DNA of 52,324 bases from Streptomyces sp. Ru73 (GTDB lineage: Bacteria; Actinomycetota; Actinomycetes; Streptomycetales; Streptomycetaceae): assembly GCF_002920575.1 (NCBI RefSeq), contig NZ_PQSQ01000055.1:1-52324 (forward strand), read 5' to 3'. Position numbers and translations under genes: made by a program. Below, one piece after another: positions 1-8,985 of the stretch. Position 1 is the stretch's first letter; every line of letters starts with the position of its first letter. The notes beneath the pieces are model-generated. The model ran no database searches. It had not been told where the DNA came from and saw only the letters and a program-made list of their open reading frames with translations.

Positions 1-40
1 TTTCGCCAAGGCACCCGCCCGTGACCATAGGACAGGTGGG

Positions 41-62
41 ACAACGACGGTGGATCCGTTGT
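41..62. promoter_or_regulatory. inverted repeat upstream of bioF
   Basis: ACAACG and CGTTGT flank a 10-base spacer about 75 bases upstream of the bioF start. This could be an operator for a biotin-responsive repressor, but it does not match a motif I know, and short repeats like this arise by chance in GC-rich DNA. Confidence 0.2.
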
Positions 63-138
63 GCGTACCGCGCACGGTCGGGCCCCGCACATTCCTCGGT
101 ACGTTGCTCGCCCACCGCACACGACCGAGGGACGACCG

Positions 139-1281
139 ATGGCCCAGGACCCGTTCGACTGGATCGATACGCACCGGGAGCGGCGTCGCCGCGCCGGACT
201 CGTGCGGACCCTGCGTCCGCGCCCGGCCGACTCGCCACTGCTCGACCTGGCGAGCAACGACTACCTGGGCCTCGCCCGGCACCGGGAGGTCGTCGACGCC
301 GCGGCCGAGGCCGCCCGGCGCTGGGGTGCGGGGGCCACCGGATCCCGCCTCGTCACGGGCAGCACCGCACTCCACAGCGAGCTGGAGGCGGAGCTCGCGG
401 CCTTCTGCGGCTTCGAGGCGGCGCTCGTCCTCTCCTCCGGTTACGCCGCCAACCTCGCCGCCGTCACCGCCCTGACCGGACAGGGCACCCTCGTGGTCTC
501 CGATGCCGCCAACCACGCCTCCCTCATCGACGGGTGCCGCCTCTCCCGCGCCGAAACCACTGTCGTCCCGCACGCCGACCCCGAGGCGGTGCGCAAGGCC
601 ATGGACGGGCACGACGGCCGGGCGGTCGCCGTCTCGGACTCGGTGTTCTCCGTCGACGGCGACGCCGCCCCGCTGCCGGGGCTCGCCGCCGCCTGCCGCG
701 CCCACGGTGCCGCCCTGCTCGTCGACGATGCACACGGCCTCGGCGTCCTCGGCGAAGGCGGGCGCGGCGCCCTGTACGCCGCCGGGCTCGCGGGCGAACG
801 CGACGTGGTCGCCACCGTCACCCTGTCCAAATCCCTGGGCAGTCAGGGCGGTGCCGTCCTGGGCCCGGCCCGGGTGATCGAGCACCTGGTGAACACCGCC
901 CGCACCTTCATCTTCGACACCGGGCTCGCGCCGGCGGCGGCGGGTGCGGCCCTCGCGGCGCTGCGCCTGCTGCGCCGCGAGCCGCAGCGCGCGGCCCGGG
1001 CCCGGACCGTCGCCGCATCTCTCCACCGGCAGCTGACCGGAGCCGGCCGCACGGCGGTGCGGCCGGACGCCGCGGTGGTCTCCGTGCACGCGCCCTCGCC
1101 GGAGGCGGCGGTGCGCTGGGCCGCCGACTGCCGGGCGGCCGGGCTGGTGGTGGGCTGCTTCCGGCCGCCGTCCGTGCCCGACGGGATCTCGCGGCTGCGC
1201 CTGACGGCCCGGGCGGACCTGACGGACGAGCAGATCGCGGAGGCGGTCGAGGTGATCGTCCGGACGGCTCCGACCGGCTGA
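139..1281 (+). CDS. bioF: 8-amino-7-oxononanoate synthase (BioF)
   Basis: This PLP enzyme condenses pimeloyl thioester with L-alanine, the first committed step of biotin ring assembly in the cytosol. The 380-residue protein has the family length. SNDYLGLA lies at 39-46, the cofactor-binding DDAH at 196-199 and the PLP lysine in TLSKSLG at K231. The ATG at 139 is chosen because a GAGG ribosome site lies about eight bases upstream and family homology begins there; the frame is open further upstream without similarity. It is convergent with the next gene. Other bio genes may lie left of the window. Biotin supply fits the two biotin-carboxylase components at 7612-9230, but that link is inference. 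Confidence 0.93.
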   Translation: MAQDPFDWIDTHRERRRRAGLVRTLRPRPADSPLLDLASNDYLGLARHREVVDAAAEAARRWGAGATGSRLVTGSTALHSELEAELAAFCGFEAALVLSSGYAANLAAVTALTGQGTLVVSDAANHASLIDGCRLSRAETTVVPHADPEAVRKAMDGHDGRAVAVSDSVFSVDGDAAPLPGLAAACRAHGAALLVDDAHGLGVLGEGGRGALYAAGLAGERDVVATVTLSKSLGSQGGAVLGPARVIEHLVNTARTFIFDTGLAPAAAGAALAALRLLRREPQRAARARTVAASLHRQLTGAGRTAVRPDAAVVSVHAPSPEAAVRWAADCRAAGLVVGCFRPPSVPDGISRLRLTARADLTDEQIAEAVEVIVRTAPTG

Positions 1282-1362
1282 ACACGGAGCCTCGGCGACG
1301 AGAACCAGCCACCGCCCGGTCGTCGGCACTGCATTCCTGCGGGAAGCGAATCGCCCTGTGTA

Positions 1363-2382
1363 TTAGAGCGGTTCGAGCTGTTGCCGCCTGAGCGTGAATT
1401 GCATGTGGTCATCCAGTCCGGCCGCCTGGTCGAGAGTGATTTCCTTCAGTTTCACGGTGTCGCGCCCCGGGCGGAGCTGGCCGATCTTCCACATGCTGGC
1501 GTGGGCGACCGTGGCGACCACCGTTGACCCTCCTGACACATGCCCGTCGGGACCGAGGACGGTCAGGGTGTCGCCGTAGGCGAGAATGCCGCCGAGCGGG
1601 TAACAGCCGTCCAGGATGTTCGACGGGTGGCCGCCGGTGACATCGCCGCGGTCGCGGGCCCAGCGGAACTGATGCGGGTGGAAACGGGTGGCCGCGCGGT
1701 CGGAGCTCACGTCGACACGCCATTCCGTACTCAGCAGTTCCTTGTAATCGCTTTCGGTGAGGAAGTCCGGATCGGCATGCGGACCACGCAGGATTTCGAT
1801 CTCCCAGTTGCTCGTGTACCGCGGGCGAAGGTCGAGCGGCAGTCGGTAGCCTCTTTTGCGCTGTGCTCCCTTGGCTTGCGCGTTGATGACATCAGCGCGT
1901 GCCAGGGCGCGTCCGTCCAGTCCGCCGATGCCCGCCACCAGGAAGGTGGACATGGAGCCGAATACCTCGGGGACGGCGATACCACCGGAGACCGCGAGAT
2001 ACAGCCGGAATCCCGGGCCGCGCGCGACGCTGCAGCGGATCGAATCGCCGACGGAGAGGGGAACGGCCTCCCAGGTCGGTACGGAGCGGTCGTTGATCCT
2101 GACATCGACACCGGAGGCGCCGCATACCGAAACCAGCCCGTCGTAGAGTGCCACCGCATGGAACCGGCCGTACGGGATTTCGAGGGCGGCCGCTCCTGGC
2201 GGGTTTCCCACCAGGACGTTGGCCACCCGGAAGGCGAAGTGGTCCGCCGGGCCGGAAGGAAAGAACCCCAGCGACTGGAGGCCGAGCCGGCCCGGGTAGT
2301 CCTGCACCGTGGTCTGCAGGCCCGGGTCCACGATCTCCAGCGCCGGAATGGAGGTGGTGCAGGAATCGCCGGAGACGGTCAT
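1363..2382 (-). CDS. KipA/PxpC-family carboxyltransferase subunit, copy 1
   Basis: This 339-residue protein belongs to the biotin-dependent carboxyltransferase subunit 2 family (KipA, PxpC, urea amidolyase C-terminal half). The N-terminal signature is visible as PGLQTTVQDYPGRLG near residue 18, followed by SGPAD and ANVLVGN and later HPSNILDG. It starts with an ATG that overlaps the stop of the KipI partner by four bases (ATGA), so the two are translationally coupled. KipI/KipA pairs work with PxpA as an ATP-dependent 5-oxoprolinase, or as a split carboxyltransferase of urea-carboxylase-like enzymes. No biotin carboxylase is adjacent; the AccBC components of the second copy could serve both pairs. 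Substrate unknown. Confidence 0.85.
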   Translation of the reverse strand: MTVSGDSCTTSIPALEIVDPGLQTTVQDYPGRLGLQSLGFFPSGPADHFAFRVANVLVGNPPGAAALEIPYGRFHAVALYDGLVSVCGASGVDVRINDRSVPTWEAVPLSVGDSIRCSVARGPGFRLYLAVSGGIAVPEVFGSMSTFLVAGIGGLDGRALARADVINAQAKGAQRKRGYRLPLDLRPRYTSNWEIEILRGPHADPDFLTESDYKELLSTEWRVDVSSDRAATRFHPHQFRWARDRGDVTGGHPSNILDGCYPLGGILAYGDTLTVLGPDGHVSGGSTVVATVAHASMWKIGQLRPGRDTVKLKEITLDQAAGLDDHMQFTLRRQQLEPL

Positions 2383-3344
2383 GGAATCTGCACCTTGCGC
2401 TCGGCGGAAGAAGGTTCCGCGTGACAACTGGTCACCTCGTCGGAGAGCCGGGAAACCTCGGCCAAGTGCTCGGAGACCGAGTACTGGCCGAGTTCGATGC
2501 GGTACTCGTAGGCGCCCTCGAACACTTGCCGTCTGAGCTCGATGAGCTCGGCCTCCTCGACCCTTTCGAACTGGATGCGGTCTCCGTAGAGAAACATGAC
2601 CGGATCGAGGCTGCGGCTCCGTTCGCTGCGGACGAGGTCGGCGATCGGCAGCGTCCGGCCGAGGAGCTGGTAACTTCCGGGCGTTTCGAGCGGGTGAATG
2701 ACGATGCACGGGCCGCCGAGGCCGACGGCGCCCTCGGCCGTCCAGGCGCGTGCCGGGTTGTACTTCGGTGCGGAGATGCTGCATCTCGGATCGAGTGGCA
2801 GGAGCGACGGCAGTCCGGGATAGAAGCCGGTAAAGGCGTTCCACCACTCGGTGTTCAGGATCGTCGTGTACAAGTCGTCCCGGTCGGTGAATCCGTTGTA
2901 TCGGGTGACGTAGTCGATATTGTTGCCATTGATCGCATTGGGGGCGTCCGGGCGGATGGTTATCTGGTAACGGTGCACGGCTTCCCGCGAGGTGGAGTCG
3001 TCGAAGGCGATCGGAAGGACGATGCGACGGCTGGGAACCGTGAGCGAGGCCGGCGGCGGGACCTGATGATGCACCTCTTCCAATGCCGCGACGAGATCCG
3101 CTTGACTGATCTGCCGGGGAATGAACCGGACGAGCAGCGACCGCAGTCCGGGAGCCGTTTCGCGCACTCCGGGAATCGGGGAAGCCGCAATGCGTCTCGC
3201 CACCTCGTGAACGAAGAAGTTGGCGCACAGGTCGACTGTCGCCTCGGCCCCGTACTCGACGAGCACATAACGGTCGCCGGCCGTGCGGTACGTCACCGTC
3301 GGCCGGCCTTCGGGAAGTTCTGAGCGAGTGATGATCGCGGCCAT
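2379..3344 (-). CDS. KipI/PxpB-family carboxyltransferase subunit, copy 1
   Basis: A 321-residue KipI (allophanate hydrolase subunit 1/PxpB) family protein. The N-terminal domain carries GDRYVLVEYGAEA near residue 22 and a RSLLVRF stretch near residue 68. The C-terminal domain has the degenerate family block GFYPGLPSLLPLD and the TPGSYQLLGRT motif near residue 227. The ATG at 3344 has GGGAG five bases upstream. It is the first gene of a two-gene operon with the KipA copy and is divergent from the PucR-type regulator across about 180 bases, which suggests control by that regulator. The family blocks are less canonical than in many KipI proteins, so the substrate may differ from 5-oxoproline. 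Confidence 0.82.
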   Translation of the reverse strand: MAAIITRSELPEGRPTVTYRTAGDRYVLVEYGAEATVDLCANFFVHEVARRIAASPIPGVRETAPGLRSLLVRFIPRQISQADLVAALEEVHHQVPPPASLTVPSRRIVLPIAFDDSTSREAVHRYQITIRPDAPNAINGNNIDYVTRYNGFTDRDDLYTTILNTEWWNAFTGFYPGLPSLLPLDPRCSISAPKYNPARAWTAEGAVGLGGPCIVIHPLETPGSYQLLGRTLPIADLVRSERSRSLDPVMFLYGDRIQFERVEEAELIELRRQVFEGAYEYRIELGQYSVSEHLAEVSRLSDEVTSCHAEPSSAERKVQIP

Positions 3345-3384
3345 CGGCTCTCCCTTTGACCTGCTTGACTGGATCACGACCGTA

Positions 3385-3396
3385 CGATCATGATCG
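3385..3396. promoter_or_regulatory. 12-bp palindrome in the kipI/pucR divergent region
   Basis: CGATCATGATCG is a perfect palindrome in the 183-base gap between the divergent KipI and PucR-type genes. It is AT-richer than its surroundings and lies close to TTGACT (3365-3370), so it could be an operator for the adjacent regulator. Binding is inferred only from position. Confidence 0.35.
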
Positions 3397-3527
3397 GAGA
3401 CCGCGGGCTGCGCAGCAGTGGCCGGCTTCTCGGTCCTGCCGCAGGGACCAGCTCCGATCTCAGGTGCCAGCACGGTACATGGACATGGCCGAATCCGCTC
3501 GGGCCTCCGTAGACTCTGGGAGTGCAG

Positions 3528-5045
3528 ATGGGCCTCACTCTGCAAACGCTGGTCAACAAGCGCGAACTCGGCCTCTCCGTCCGGACCGGCGCTGAGCACC
3601 TGGACCGTGAGGTGCGGTGGGCGCTGGTGAGCGAGCACCCCGACCCCGCGGTGTTCCTCGAGGGCGGCGAGTTCGTCCTCACGACCGGGTCCCGGCTGCC
3701 GTCCAGTGCGTCCGAGCGCCGCCGGTACGTCTCCCGGCTGGGCGGAGCGGGGGCCGTCGCCCTCGGGTTCGGCCTGAGCAGCCAGGCCCCCGAGGTTCCC
3801 GGCGAGCTCGTGGAAGCCGCTGAGCTGGCGTCGCTCCCCCTCCTTTCCGTGCCGGAGGAGACGGCGTTCGCGGACATCAGCCGCTACGTCAGCAACTGCA
3901 TCGCCGACGAGCAGCAGCGGGCCTTGACCTTCGCCGTGAGCGCGCAGCGCGACCTGGCCAGGGCCGCGCTCTCGCCGAATGTCGCACGCGAGGTGGTCAA
4001 CCGCCTGGCCAAGGCCCTGCGCTGCTGGGTCCTGCTGCTGGATCACGAAGGTGAGCTGCGTGCCGGTACCGCCGCGGGGCGCATCCATCTGTCCCGCGTG
4101 CGCATCGACCTGGCGCGGCTTCGTGACGGTGGTACGGGGCGGAGCCTGTCGATGACCGTGGGGGGAGACTCGGTCGTCCTGATGTCGCTCGTGGTCGGCG
4201 GGCGCGTGCGAGGGTTCCTCGCGGTCGGCCGCTCGTTGGCCTTCACGTCCTCGGACCAAGCCATCATCGTCACCGCCGTTTCCCTGTTGTGCGCCGACCT
4301 GCAGGGCATGGGAGGCACGCTCGACACCGCCCGCCGGCACCGGCTGGCCGTCATCAAGATCGCGATCGCCGGGGAACTGGCGCTGGCGGAGTCGACCAGT
4401 GCGGTACTCGAGACGGGCTGGCCCGAGGGCGATCTCCGGGTCGCGCTGCTGGGCGTACCGGCCCGTCACGAGGTCGAGCTGCTGGAGTGCGCGGAGAACG
4501 ACCAGGCCCTGCTCAGTCTGGGCGCGCTGGTGGCGGTATGGGACAAGGGGCGGGTGGTGGTGCTCATGCCCCACGCCGAGGGTGACATCCGGACCTTGGA
4601 GTCGTTGCTGCGGCAGGTGCCGTACGCCCGCGGAGCCGTCAGCGAGCCGACTCCGGGGCGCGAGCTCCCGGATGCCTGGCGCAGGGTCCACTCCGTGTTC
4701 AACGCGGCGCCCGACGCGAGCAGAAAGCTGGTGGTGGCCGGTGATGTCGCGACGATGGGCCTCATGCGGCACCTGATGTCTCCCGAGGCACGTGGCTGGG
4801 CGGAAACACTGCTGCAGCCCTTGACGGACAACAGTGGCAAGTCCAAGATCGATCTGCGCCACACCCTGTGGACGTTCCTGGCCCACAACGGCCAGGTCGA
4901 CGCGTCGGCGTCAGCGCTGGGCATCCACCGTCACACCCTTCGCTACCGGATGTCGAAGGTCGCCGAGGCGCTGGGTTGCGACATGGACGACCCGGCCACG
5001 CGCGCGGAGCTGTGGTTCGCCCTGCAACTCGACGACCAGCCCTGA
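3528..5045 (+). CDS. PucR-family transcriptional regulator
   Basis: A 505-residue cytosolic regulator with the PucR layout: an N-terminal purine-catabolism-regulator sensory domain (about 1-120, starting GLTLQTLVNKRELG), a middle region, and a C-terminal PucR helix-turn-helix at about 435-500 (TLWTFLAHNGQVD, then ALGIHRHTLRYRM). Members usually control catabolism of purines or other nitrogen compounds. The ATG at 3528 has GGGAG about five bases upstream; a GTG at 3522 overlaps that ribosome site and is less likely. It diverges from the kipI/kipA pair and converges on the SRPBCC gene with only seven bases between stops. It may control both flanking catabolic units (inference). Confidence 0.88.
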   Translation: MGLTLQTLVNKRELGLSVRTGAEHLDREVRWALVSEHPDPAVFLEGGEFVLTTGSRLPSSASERRRYVSRLGGAGAVALGFGLSSQAPEVPGELVEAAELASLPLLSVPEETAFADISRYVSNCIADEQQRALTFAVSAQRDLARAALSPNVAREVVNRLAKALRCWVLLLDHEGELRAGTAAGRIHLSRVRIDLARLRDGGTGRSLSMTVGGDSVVLMSLVVGGRVRGFLAVGRSLAFTSSDQAIIVTAVSLLCADLQGMGGTLDTARRHRLAVIKIAIAGELALAESTSAVLETGWPEGDLRVALLGVPARHEVELLECAENDQALLSLGALVAVWDKGRVVVLMPHAEGDIRTLESLLRQVPYARGAVSEPTPGRELPDAWRRVHSVFNAAPDASRKLVVAGDVATMGLMRHLMSPEARGWAETLLQPLTDNSGKSKIDLRHTLWTFLAHNGQVDASASALGIHRHTLRYRMSKVAEALGCDMDDPATRAELWFALQLDDQP

Positions 5046-5052
5046 TCCGGTG

Positions 5053-5442
5053 TCAGCACACGGAGGCGGCGAGGTTCTCCAACGCTTCGGCGATGGCCTG
5101 GTCAAAGGTCTCGGCCAGCGTCTCCGGTTCGATGTCGGTGCTGTAGACGACCAGTGATCTGCCGCCGCCTGCGTCGATGACGTCGATCGTGCCGAGGTGT
5201 GAATCGACGGAGAGGTCACCGCCGACGACCCGGTACCGGAAGCGTCGCAGCTGCGGGTCGGAGAGAACGACTTCTTCCTCCAGTTGCGCACCTCCCTCCA
5301 GGGTGACCGTCCGGTGCTTGTGGTCGCCCGTGGAGGCCGTGATGGCCGGGAACCAGTCGCTGATGTGCGGTGCGTCGCTCACCACCTTCCAGACGGCATC
5401 GGGGGCACAGTCGATCAGGGCGTGCGAGCGCAGTGTGGCCAT
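5053..5442 (-). CDS. SRPBCC-family protein
   Basis: A 129-residue START/SRPBCC-fold protein (polyketide cyclase/dehydrase type). It shows the family pattern of an N-terminal strand (HALIDCAPDAVWKVVSD), an ISDWFPA segment near residue 30, a beta sheet, and a long C-terminal helix (LAETFDQAIAEALENLAA). The fold encloses a hydrophobic ligand pocket; the actual reaction or binding role is unknown. The ATG at 5442 has AGGAG about six bases upstream. It is the last gene of the minus-strand catabolic string, 93 bases after the tautomerase, so it probably handles a hydrophobic pathway intermediate. Confidence 0.78.
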   Translation of the reverse strand: MATLRSHALIDCAPDAVWKVVSDAPHISDWFPAITASTGDHKHRTVTLEGGAQLEEEVVLSDPQLRRFRYRVVGGDLSVDSHLGTIDVIDAGGGRSLVVYSTDIEPETLAETFDQAIAEALENLAASVC

Positions 5443-5535
5443 GGTTTCTCCTCGAGGGTGACGGAGCGCCAGCCCCCCATCGCGTGAGTGCACGGTCTCG
5501 CGACGAGGGGCCGGTACGGGGGCGGGGCGGCAGTG

Positions 5536-5721
5536 TCAGTCGTCGGCGAAGAGCTTGCCGCCGCGCGACCAGCTCTCCTTTTCCACGTCGGTGAAGACGA
5601 TCCCGACGGCGTCGGGCTCGCAGCGGCCGATCCGGCAGATCTCACGGGTCAGGACGGCAGCGAGCTCGCGCTTCTGCTCGGTGGTGCGACCGGGGAACCA
5701 GTCGATACGCACGTGCGGCAT
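5536..5721 (-). CDS. 4-oxalocrotonate tautomerase-like enzyme
   Basis: A 61-residue protein of the tautomerase superfamily. The initiator Met is followed directly by Pro, which becomes the catalytic N-terminal proline after Met removal. The TEQKRELAAVLTREICRI helix and the DVEKESWSRGGK segment fit the family, including the central region where the catalytic arginine usually lies. These enzymes interconvert enols and ketones in aromatic meta-cleavage routes, and some hydrate or dehalogenate. The AGGAG-type ribosome site lies just upstream. Its place at the end of the monooxygenase/carboxylase string suggests it isomerises an unsaturated product of ring opening. Confidence 0.85.
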   Translation of the reverse strand: MPHVRIDWFPGRTTEQKRELAAVLTREICRIGRCEPDAVGIVFTDVEKESWSRGGKLFADD

Positions 5722-5775
5722 GGCAGGTCTCCTTGGCTGGGCGGATTGGCTGAGGGAATGGGCTGGACGAATTGG

Positions 5776-6732
5776 CTAGGCGAAGAGGCCGGCGACGCGC
5801 TGGGCCCGCTGCCGGTAGTCGCGGCGGGCGGCCAGGGCCTCGTCGAGGCCGATTTCGACGAATCTCGTCCGGGTGTTGGGTGCGGACTGGGCGACCACGT
5901 CGAGGTCACCGCTGATCACGGTGGCGACCATCATGTATCCGCCGCCGGAGACCGCGTCCCGGTGGAGGATGATGGGCTCCACTCCCCCGGGAATCTGGAT
6001 CGAGCCGATCGGGTACGGAGCGTCGACGATGTTCGAGGGGTCCTGCCCCGCTCCGAAGGGCGGAGTGCGCTCGACGAGCTCCAGCTCCGCGCCCTTGTAC
6101 CGGAAGCCCACACGGTCGGCGACCGGGGTGAGGGTCCAGGTGGAGCCGAGGAAGTTCTTGCGTCCCTCCGGGGCGAGGACGTGGTCGTAGAGACCCATCA
6201 CCACGCGGATCTCGACTTCCTTGCTCAGCACCGGCCGCAGTTCCTCGGGCACGGTACGGCCCGCGACGTCCCCCGAGTGCGCACCGATCGGCAGGACGTC
6301 TCCGGCTTCGAGCGGCCGGCCGAGCCCGCCGAGCTTGTAGGTGGAGCGGCTGCCGAGCATCACGGGGGTGTCGATACCGCCCGCCACACCGATGTAGGCA
6401 CGGGCGCCGGCCTTGGCGAAGCCGAAGTCGAGTACGTCACCGGCGGCGACGGGGAACGCCTCCCACAGGGGGCGTTCCTCGCCGTTGATCCGCGGCGGGA
6501 TGTCGGCGCCGGTGACGGCGACCGTGGCCGGCTCGGTGAAGGCGATTTCCGGGCCCATGTAGACGCATTCGAGTACGGCGGCGTCGGGGGCGTTGCCGAC
6601 CAGGTGGTTCGCCGCGGTCAGGGAGTACTGGTCGAGGGCGCCCGAGGGCGGGATGCCGACGTCGTAGTAGCCGCTGCGGCCCGCGTCCTGCACGGTGGTG
6701 GAAAGGCCCGGCTTGTGCACCTCAATCGGCAC
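5776..6732 (-). CDS. KipA/PxpC-family carboxyltransferase subunit, copy 2
   Basis: A 318-residue biotin-dependent carboxyltransferase subunit 2 (KipA/PxpC) protein. It opens with the family signature KPGLSTTVQDAGRSGYYDVG and continues SGALDQ, ANHLVGN and DPSNIVD. The start is a GTG with GGAGG six bases upstream, and it overlaps the end of the KipI partner by 11 bases. It is more canonical than the copy at 1363-2382. The adjacent KipI, biotin carboxylase and biotin carrier protein make it likely that this subunit forms the carboxyltransferase half of a split urea-carboxylase-like enzyme, or the catalytic part of an ATP-dependent lactamase with PxpA. Confidence 0.88.
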   Translation of the reverse strand: MPIEVHKPGLSTTVQDAGRSGYYDVGIPPSGALDQYSLTAANHLVGNAPDAAVLECVYMGPEIAFTEPATVAVTGADIPPRINGEERPLWEAFPVAAGDVLDFGFAKAGARAYIGVAGGIDTPVMLGSRSTYKLGGLGRPLEAGDVLPIGAHSGDVAGRTVPEELRPVLSKEVEIRVVMGLYDHVLAPEGRKNFLGSTWTLTPVADRVGFRYKGAELELVERTPPFGAGQDPSNIVDAPYPIGSIQIPGGVEPIILHRDAVSGGGYMMVATVISGDLDVVAQSAPNTRTRFVEIGLDEALAARRDYRQRAQRVAGLFA

Positions 6733-7615
6733 GGAGCACCTCCAGCATGCGGGCGTTGAAGCCTTCGGGATCGTTGAGGAAGGGGTCGAGCCGGAAGTCG
6801 AAGGGCCTGGACCGGATGCGGTAGGTGCCCGCTTCCACCTGCTTGATGGTCGCGTCGTACTCGTCGCGTTCGATGGGGGTGAACTTGACGATGTCGCCGG
6901 GCCTGAAGAAGACCAGGAAGTCCTCGAAGTCGGGCATCGAGCGGTCGGGGTCGTAGATGGGGGCGGGGGTGACCCCGAACATCTGGTAGCCGCCGGCGCC
7001 GCGCACGGAGTAGATGCAGCCGAAGCAGCCGCCGTGCCCGACGGTCTGCTTGGGCGTGTCCGTGCGGGGCCGCAGGTACTTCGGCACGATCAGCTGCTGT
7101 TCCTGCGGGACCATCTGGAACATGAACGGGAGGCCCGCCACGAAGCCCACCATGGAGGTGAACCACGGGGAGCCCGAGTGTGCCGCGATGAACTCCTCCG
7201 TACCGGAGAACCCGTTGATGCGGGCGGCGTACTCGATGTCGGTGGCGTCCGGGTCCTGGTGGCGGTCCCGGAAGCGCGAGAGCGTCTCGGTGGTCCACGG
7301 GTCCTGGTAGAGCACCGGTATCTCGACGATGCGTGTGGCGAGGCTGAAGCCGGCGGCGTCGCCGACCTGCTTCTCGATCTCCTGCAGCTGCTGGCGGAGC
7401 ACACGGGGGTCGATCACGTCCGGGTCGTAACGCACCTGGTAGGACGCGTTGGCGGGACAGATCTCGAGGATGCCGTCCGGGCGCTGCTCGCGCAGCGACG
7501 TGGTGATGGCCATGGCGCGGAAGTTGGCCTGCAGGCTCATCGATTCGGCGAGCTCGACGAAGATGTGCTCGTCGCCGCCCCAGCTGTACCGGGCTGCGGT
7601 CGGGGTGGCCGTCAT
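6722..7615 (-). CDS. KipI/PxpB-family carboxyltransferase subunit, copy 2
   Basis: A 297-residue KipI family protein (PxpB/allophanate hydrolase subunit 1). Recognisable parts are the N-terminal GGDEHIFVELAES, the central MVGFVAGLPFMF block and the conserved GGYQMFGVTPAPIY segment. The C-terminal half is rich in acidic and aromatic residues (DFEDFLVFFRPGD, then FTPIERDEYD), as in urea-carboxylase carboxyltransferase domains. The ATG overlaps the stop of the biotin carboxylase gene by four bases (ATGA), and its own end overlaps the KipA start. This tight coupling implies a stoichiometric AccC-KipI-KipA complex. Confidence 0.87.
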   Translation of the reverse strand: MTATPTAARYSWGGDEHIFVELAESMSLQANFRAMAITTSLREQRPDGILEICPANASYQVRYDPDVIDPRVLRQQLQEIEKQVGDAAGFSLATRIVEIPVLYQDPWTTETLSRFRDRHQDPDATDIEYAARINGFSGTEEFIAAHSGSPWFTSMVGFVAGLPFMFQMVPQEQQLIVPKYLRPRTDTPKQTVGHGGCFGCIYSVRGAGGYQMFGVTPAPIYDPDRSMPDFEDFLVFFRPGDIVKFTPIERDEYDATIKQVEAGTYRIRSRPFDFRLDPFLNDPEGFNARMLEVLRAD

Positions 7616-8985
7616 CGTGTCGCTCCCGCCTCCCCCGGCTTCGTACGCTGCTGGAGCCAGTCCTCGAGCGTTCCGGTGTCGAACTCCCCGCTCGCGAACC
7701 ACGGTTCGCCGATGATCTCGGTCAGCAGTCCCGTCGTGGTGGGCACGCCCTCGACGATGAACTCGCCGAGTGCCCGGTGTGCGCGCCTGAGCGCCGAAGT
7801 GCGGGTGTCGCCCCAGACGACGACCTTGGCGATGAGCGAGTCGTAGAAGGGGGAGACGGCGCTGCCGGGGGCCAGCCAGGTGTCGGTGCGGACCCAGGGT
7901 CCCTGCGGGAGTTCGACGTGGTTGATGCTGCCCGGGCCCGGCAGGAATCCGCGGTCGGGGTCCTCGGCGCAGATCCGGAACTCGATGGCGTGGCCGCGCT
8001 TGGTCACGTCGGCCTGGCGGAAGCTCAGTGGTTCGCCGGCGGCGATGCGGAGCTGCTCGGCGACCAGATCGATGCCGGTGATCAGTTCCGTGACGGGGTG
8101 CTCGACCTGGATGCGGGTGTTCATCTCGATGAAGAAGAACTCGCCGGTGTGGTCGTCCACGAGGAACTCGCAGGTGCCGGCGCTGCGGTAGCCGACCTGC
8201 CGGCACAGCCGTACTGCCGCACTGGTCATGGCCGCTCGGATGTCCGCGTCGATGCCTGGGGCCGGGGCTTCCTCGATGACCTTCTGGCGGCGGCGCTGCA
8301 GCGAGCATTCCCGCTCGAAGACGTGAATGGCGTCGGAGCCGTCGCCGAGGACCTGGACCTCGACGTGCCGGGAGCTGCGGATGAACCGCTCCAGGTACAT
8401 CCGGCCGTCGCCGAAGGCGCTGGCCGCTTCGGCCGAGGCGGTGGGGAAGGCGGCCCGCAGCTCGGCCTCGTCGGACACCACCCGGATGCCCCGCCCACCG
8501 CCACCCGCTGCCGCCTTGAGCATCACGGGGTACCCGATCCCGGCCGCGGCGGCCACCGCGGCCGAGACGTCGGAGACGCCGTCGGGTGTGCCGGGGACGG
8601 TGGGCACGCCGGCGGCCATCGCGACCTGCCGGGCCCGGACCTTGTCGCCCATCTGGTCGATGACCTGGGCATCGGGCCCCACGAACGTCAGCCCGGCGTC
8701 GGTGACGGCGGCGGCGAAGTCGGCGCGTTCGGAGAGGAAGCCGTAGCCCGGGTGGACCGCGTCGGCGCCCGCCTCCCGGGCCGCGGCGACGATGCCCTCG
8801 GCCCGGAGGTAACTCTTGGTGGCGGGTGCCGGGCCGACGTGGACGACGGTGTCGGCGAGGCGGGCGTGTGCCGCGTCGCGGTCCGCGTCGCTGGCGACGG
8901 CGACGGTCTCGATCCCCAGGTCGCGGGCGGCGCGGATGATCCGTACCGCGATCTCGCCCCGGTTGGCGATGAGCAGGCGCTTCAT
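7612..8985 (-). CDS. accC: biotin carboxylase subunit (AccC-like)
   Basis: A 457-residue biotin carboxylase that uses ATP and bicarbonate to carboxylate biotin on the carrier protein. The N-terminal LLIANRGEIAVRII block, the glycine-rich ATP loop GGGGRGI (161-167), ERECSLQRRRQKVIEE (225-239) and the EMNTRIQVEHPVTE active-site strand (287-300) are all intact. It starts with ATG overlapping the carrier gene stop by four bases, and GGAGG lies seven bases upstream. Its neighbours are KipI/KipA rather than AccD/PccB, so the carboxyl acceptor is probably not an acyl-CoA. A urea-, amide- or lactam-type acceptor is more likely, by analogy with urea carboxylase. Confidence 0.94.
   Translation of the reverse strand: MKRLLIANRGEIAVRIIRAARDLGIETVAVASDADRDAAHARLADTVVHVGPAPATKSYLRAEGIVAAAREAGADAVHPGYGFLSERADFAAAVTDAGLTFVGPDAQVIDQMGDKVRARQVAMAAGVPTVPGTPDGVSDVSAAVAAAAGIGYPVMLKAAAGGGGRGIRVVSDEAELRAAFPTASAEAASAFGDGRMYLERFIRSSRHVEVQVLGDGSDAIHVFERECSLQRRRQKVIEEAPAPGIDADIRAAMTSAAVRLCRQVGYRSAGTCEFLVDDHTGEFFFIEMNTRIQVEHPVTELITGIDLVAEQLRIAAGEPLSFRQADVTKRGHAIEFRICAEDPDRGFLPGPGSINHVELPQGPWVRTDTWLAPGSAVSPFYDSLIAKVVVWGDTRTSALRRAHRALGEFIVEGVPTTTGLLTEIIGEPWFASGEFDTGTLEDWLQQRTKPGEAGATR

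Noticed and set aside
1282..1362. Terminator between bioF and the KipA copy
   Set aside because: Only a very short stem (TTCC-TGCG-GGAA) is visible, too weak to call.
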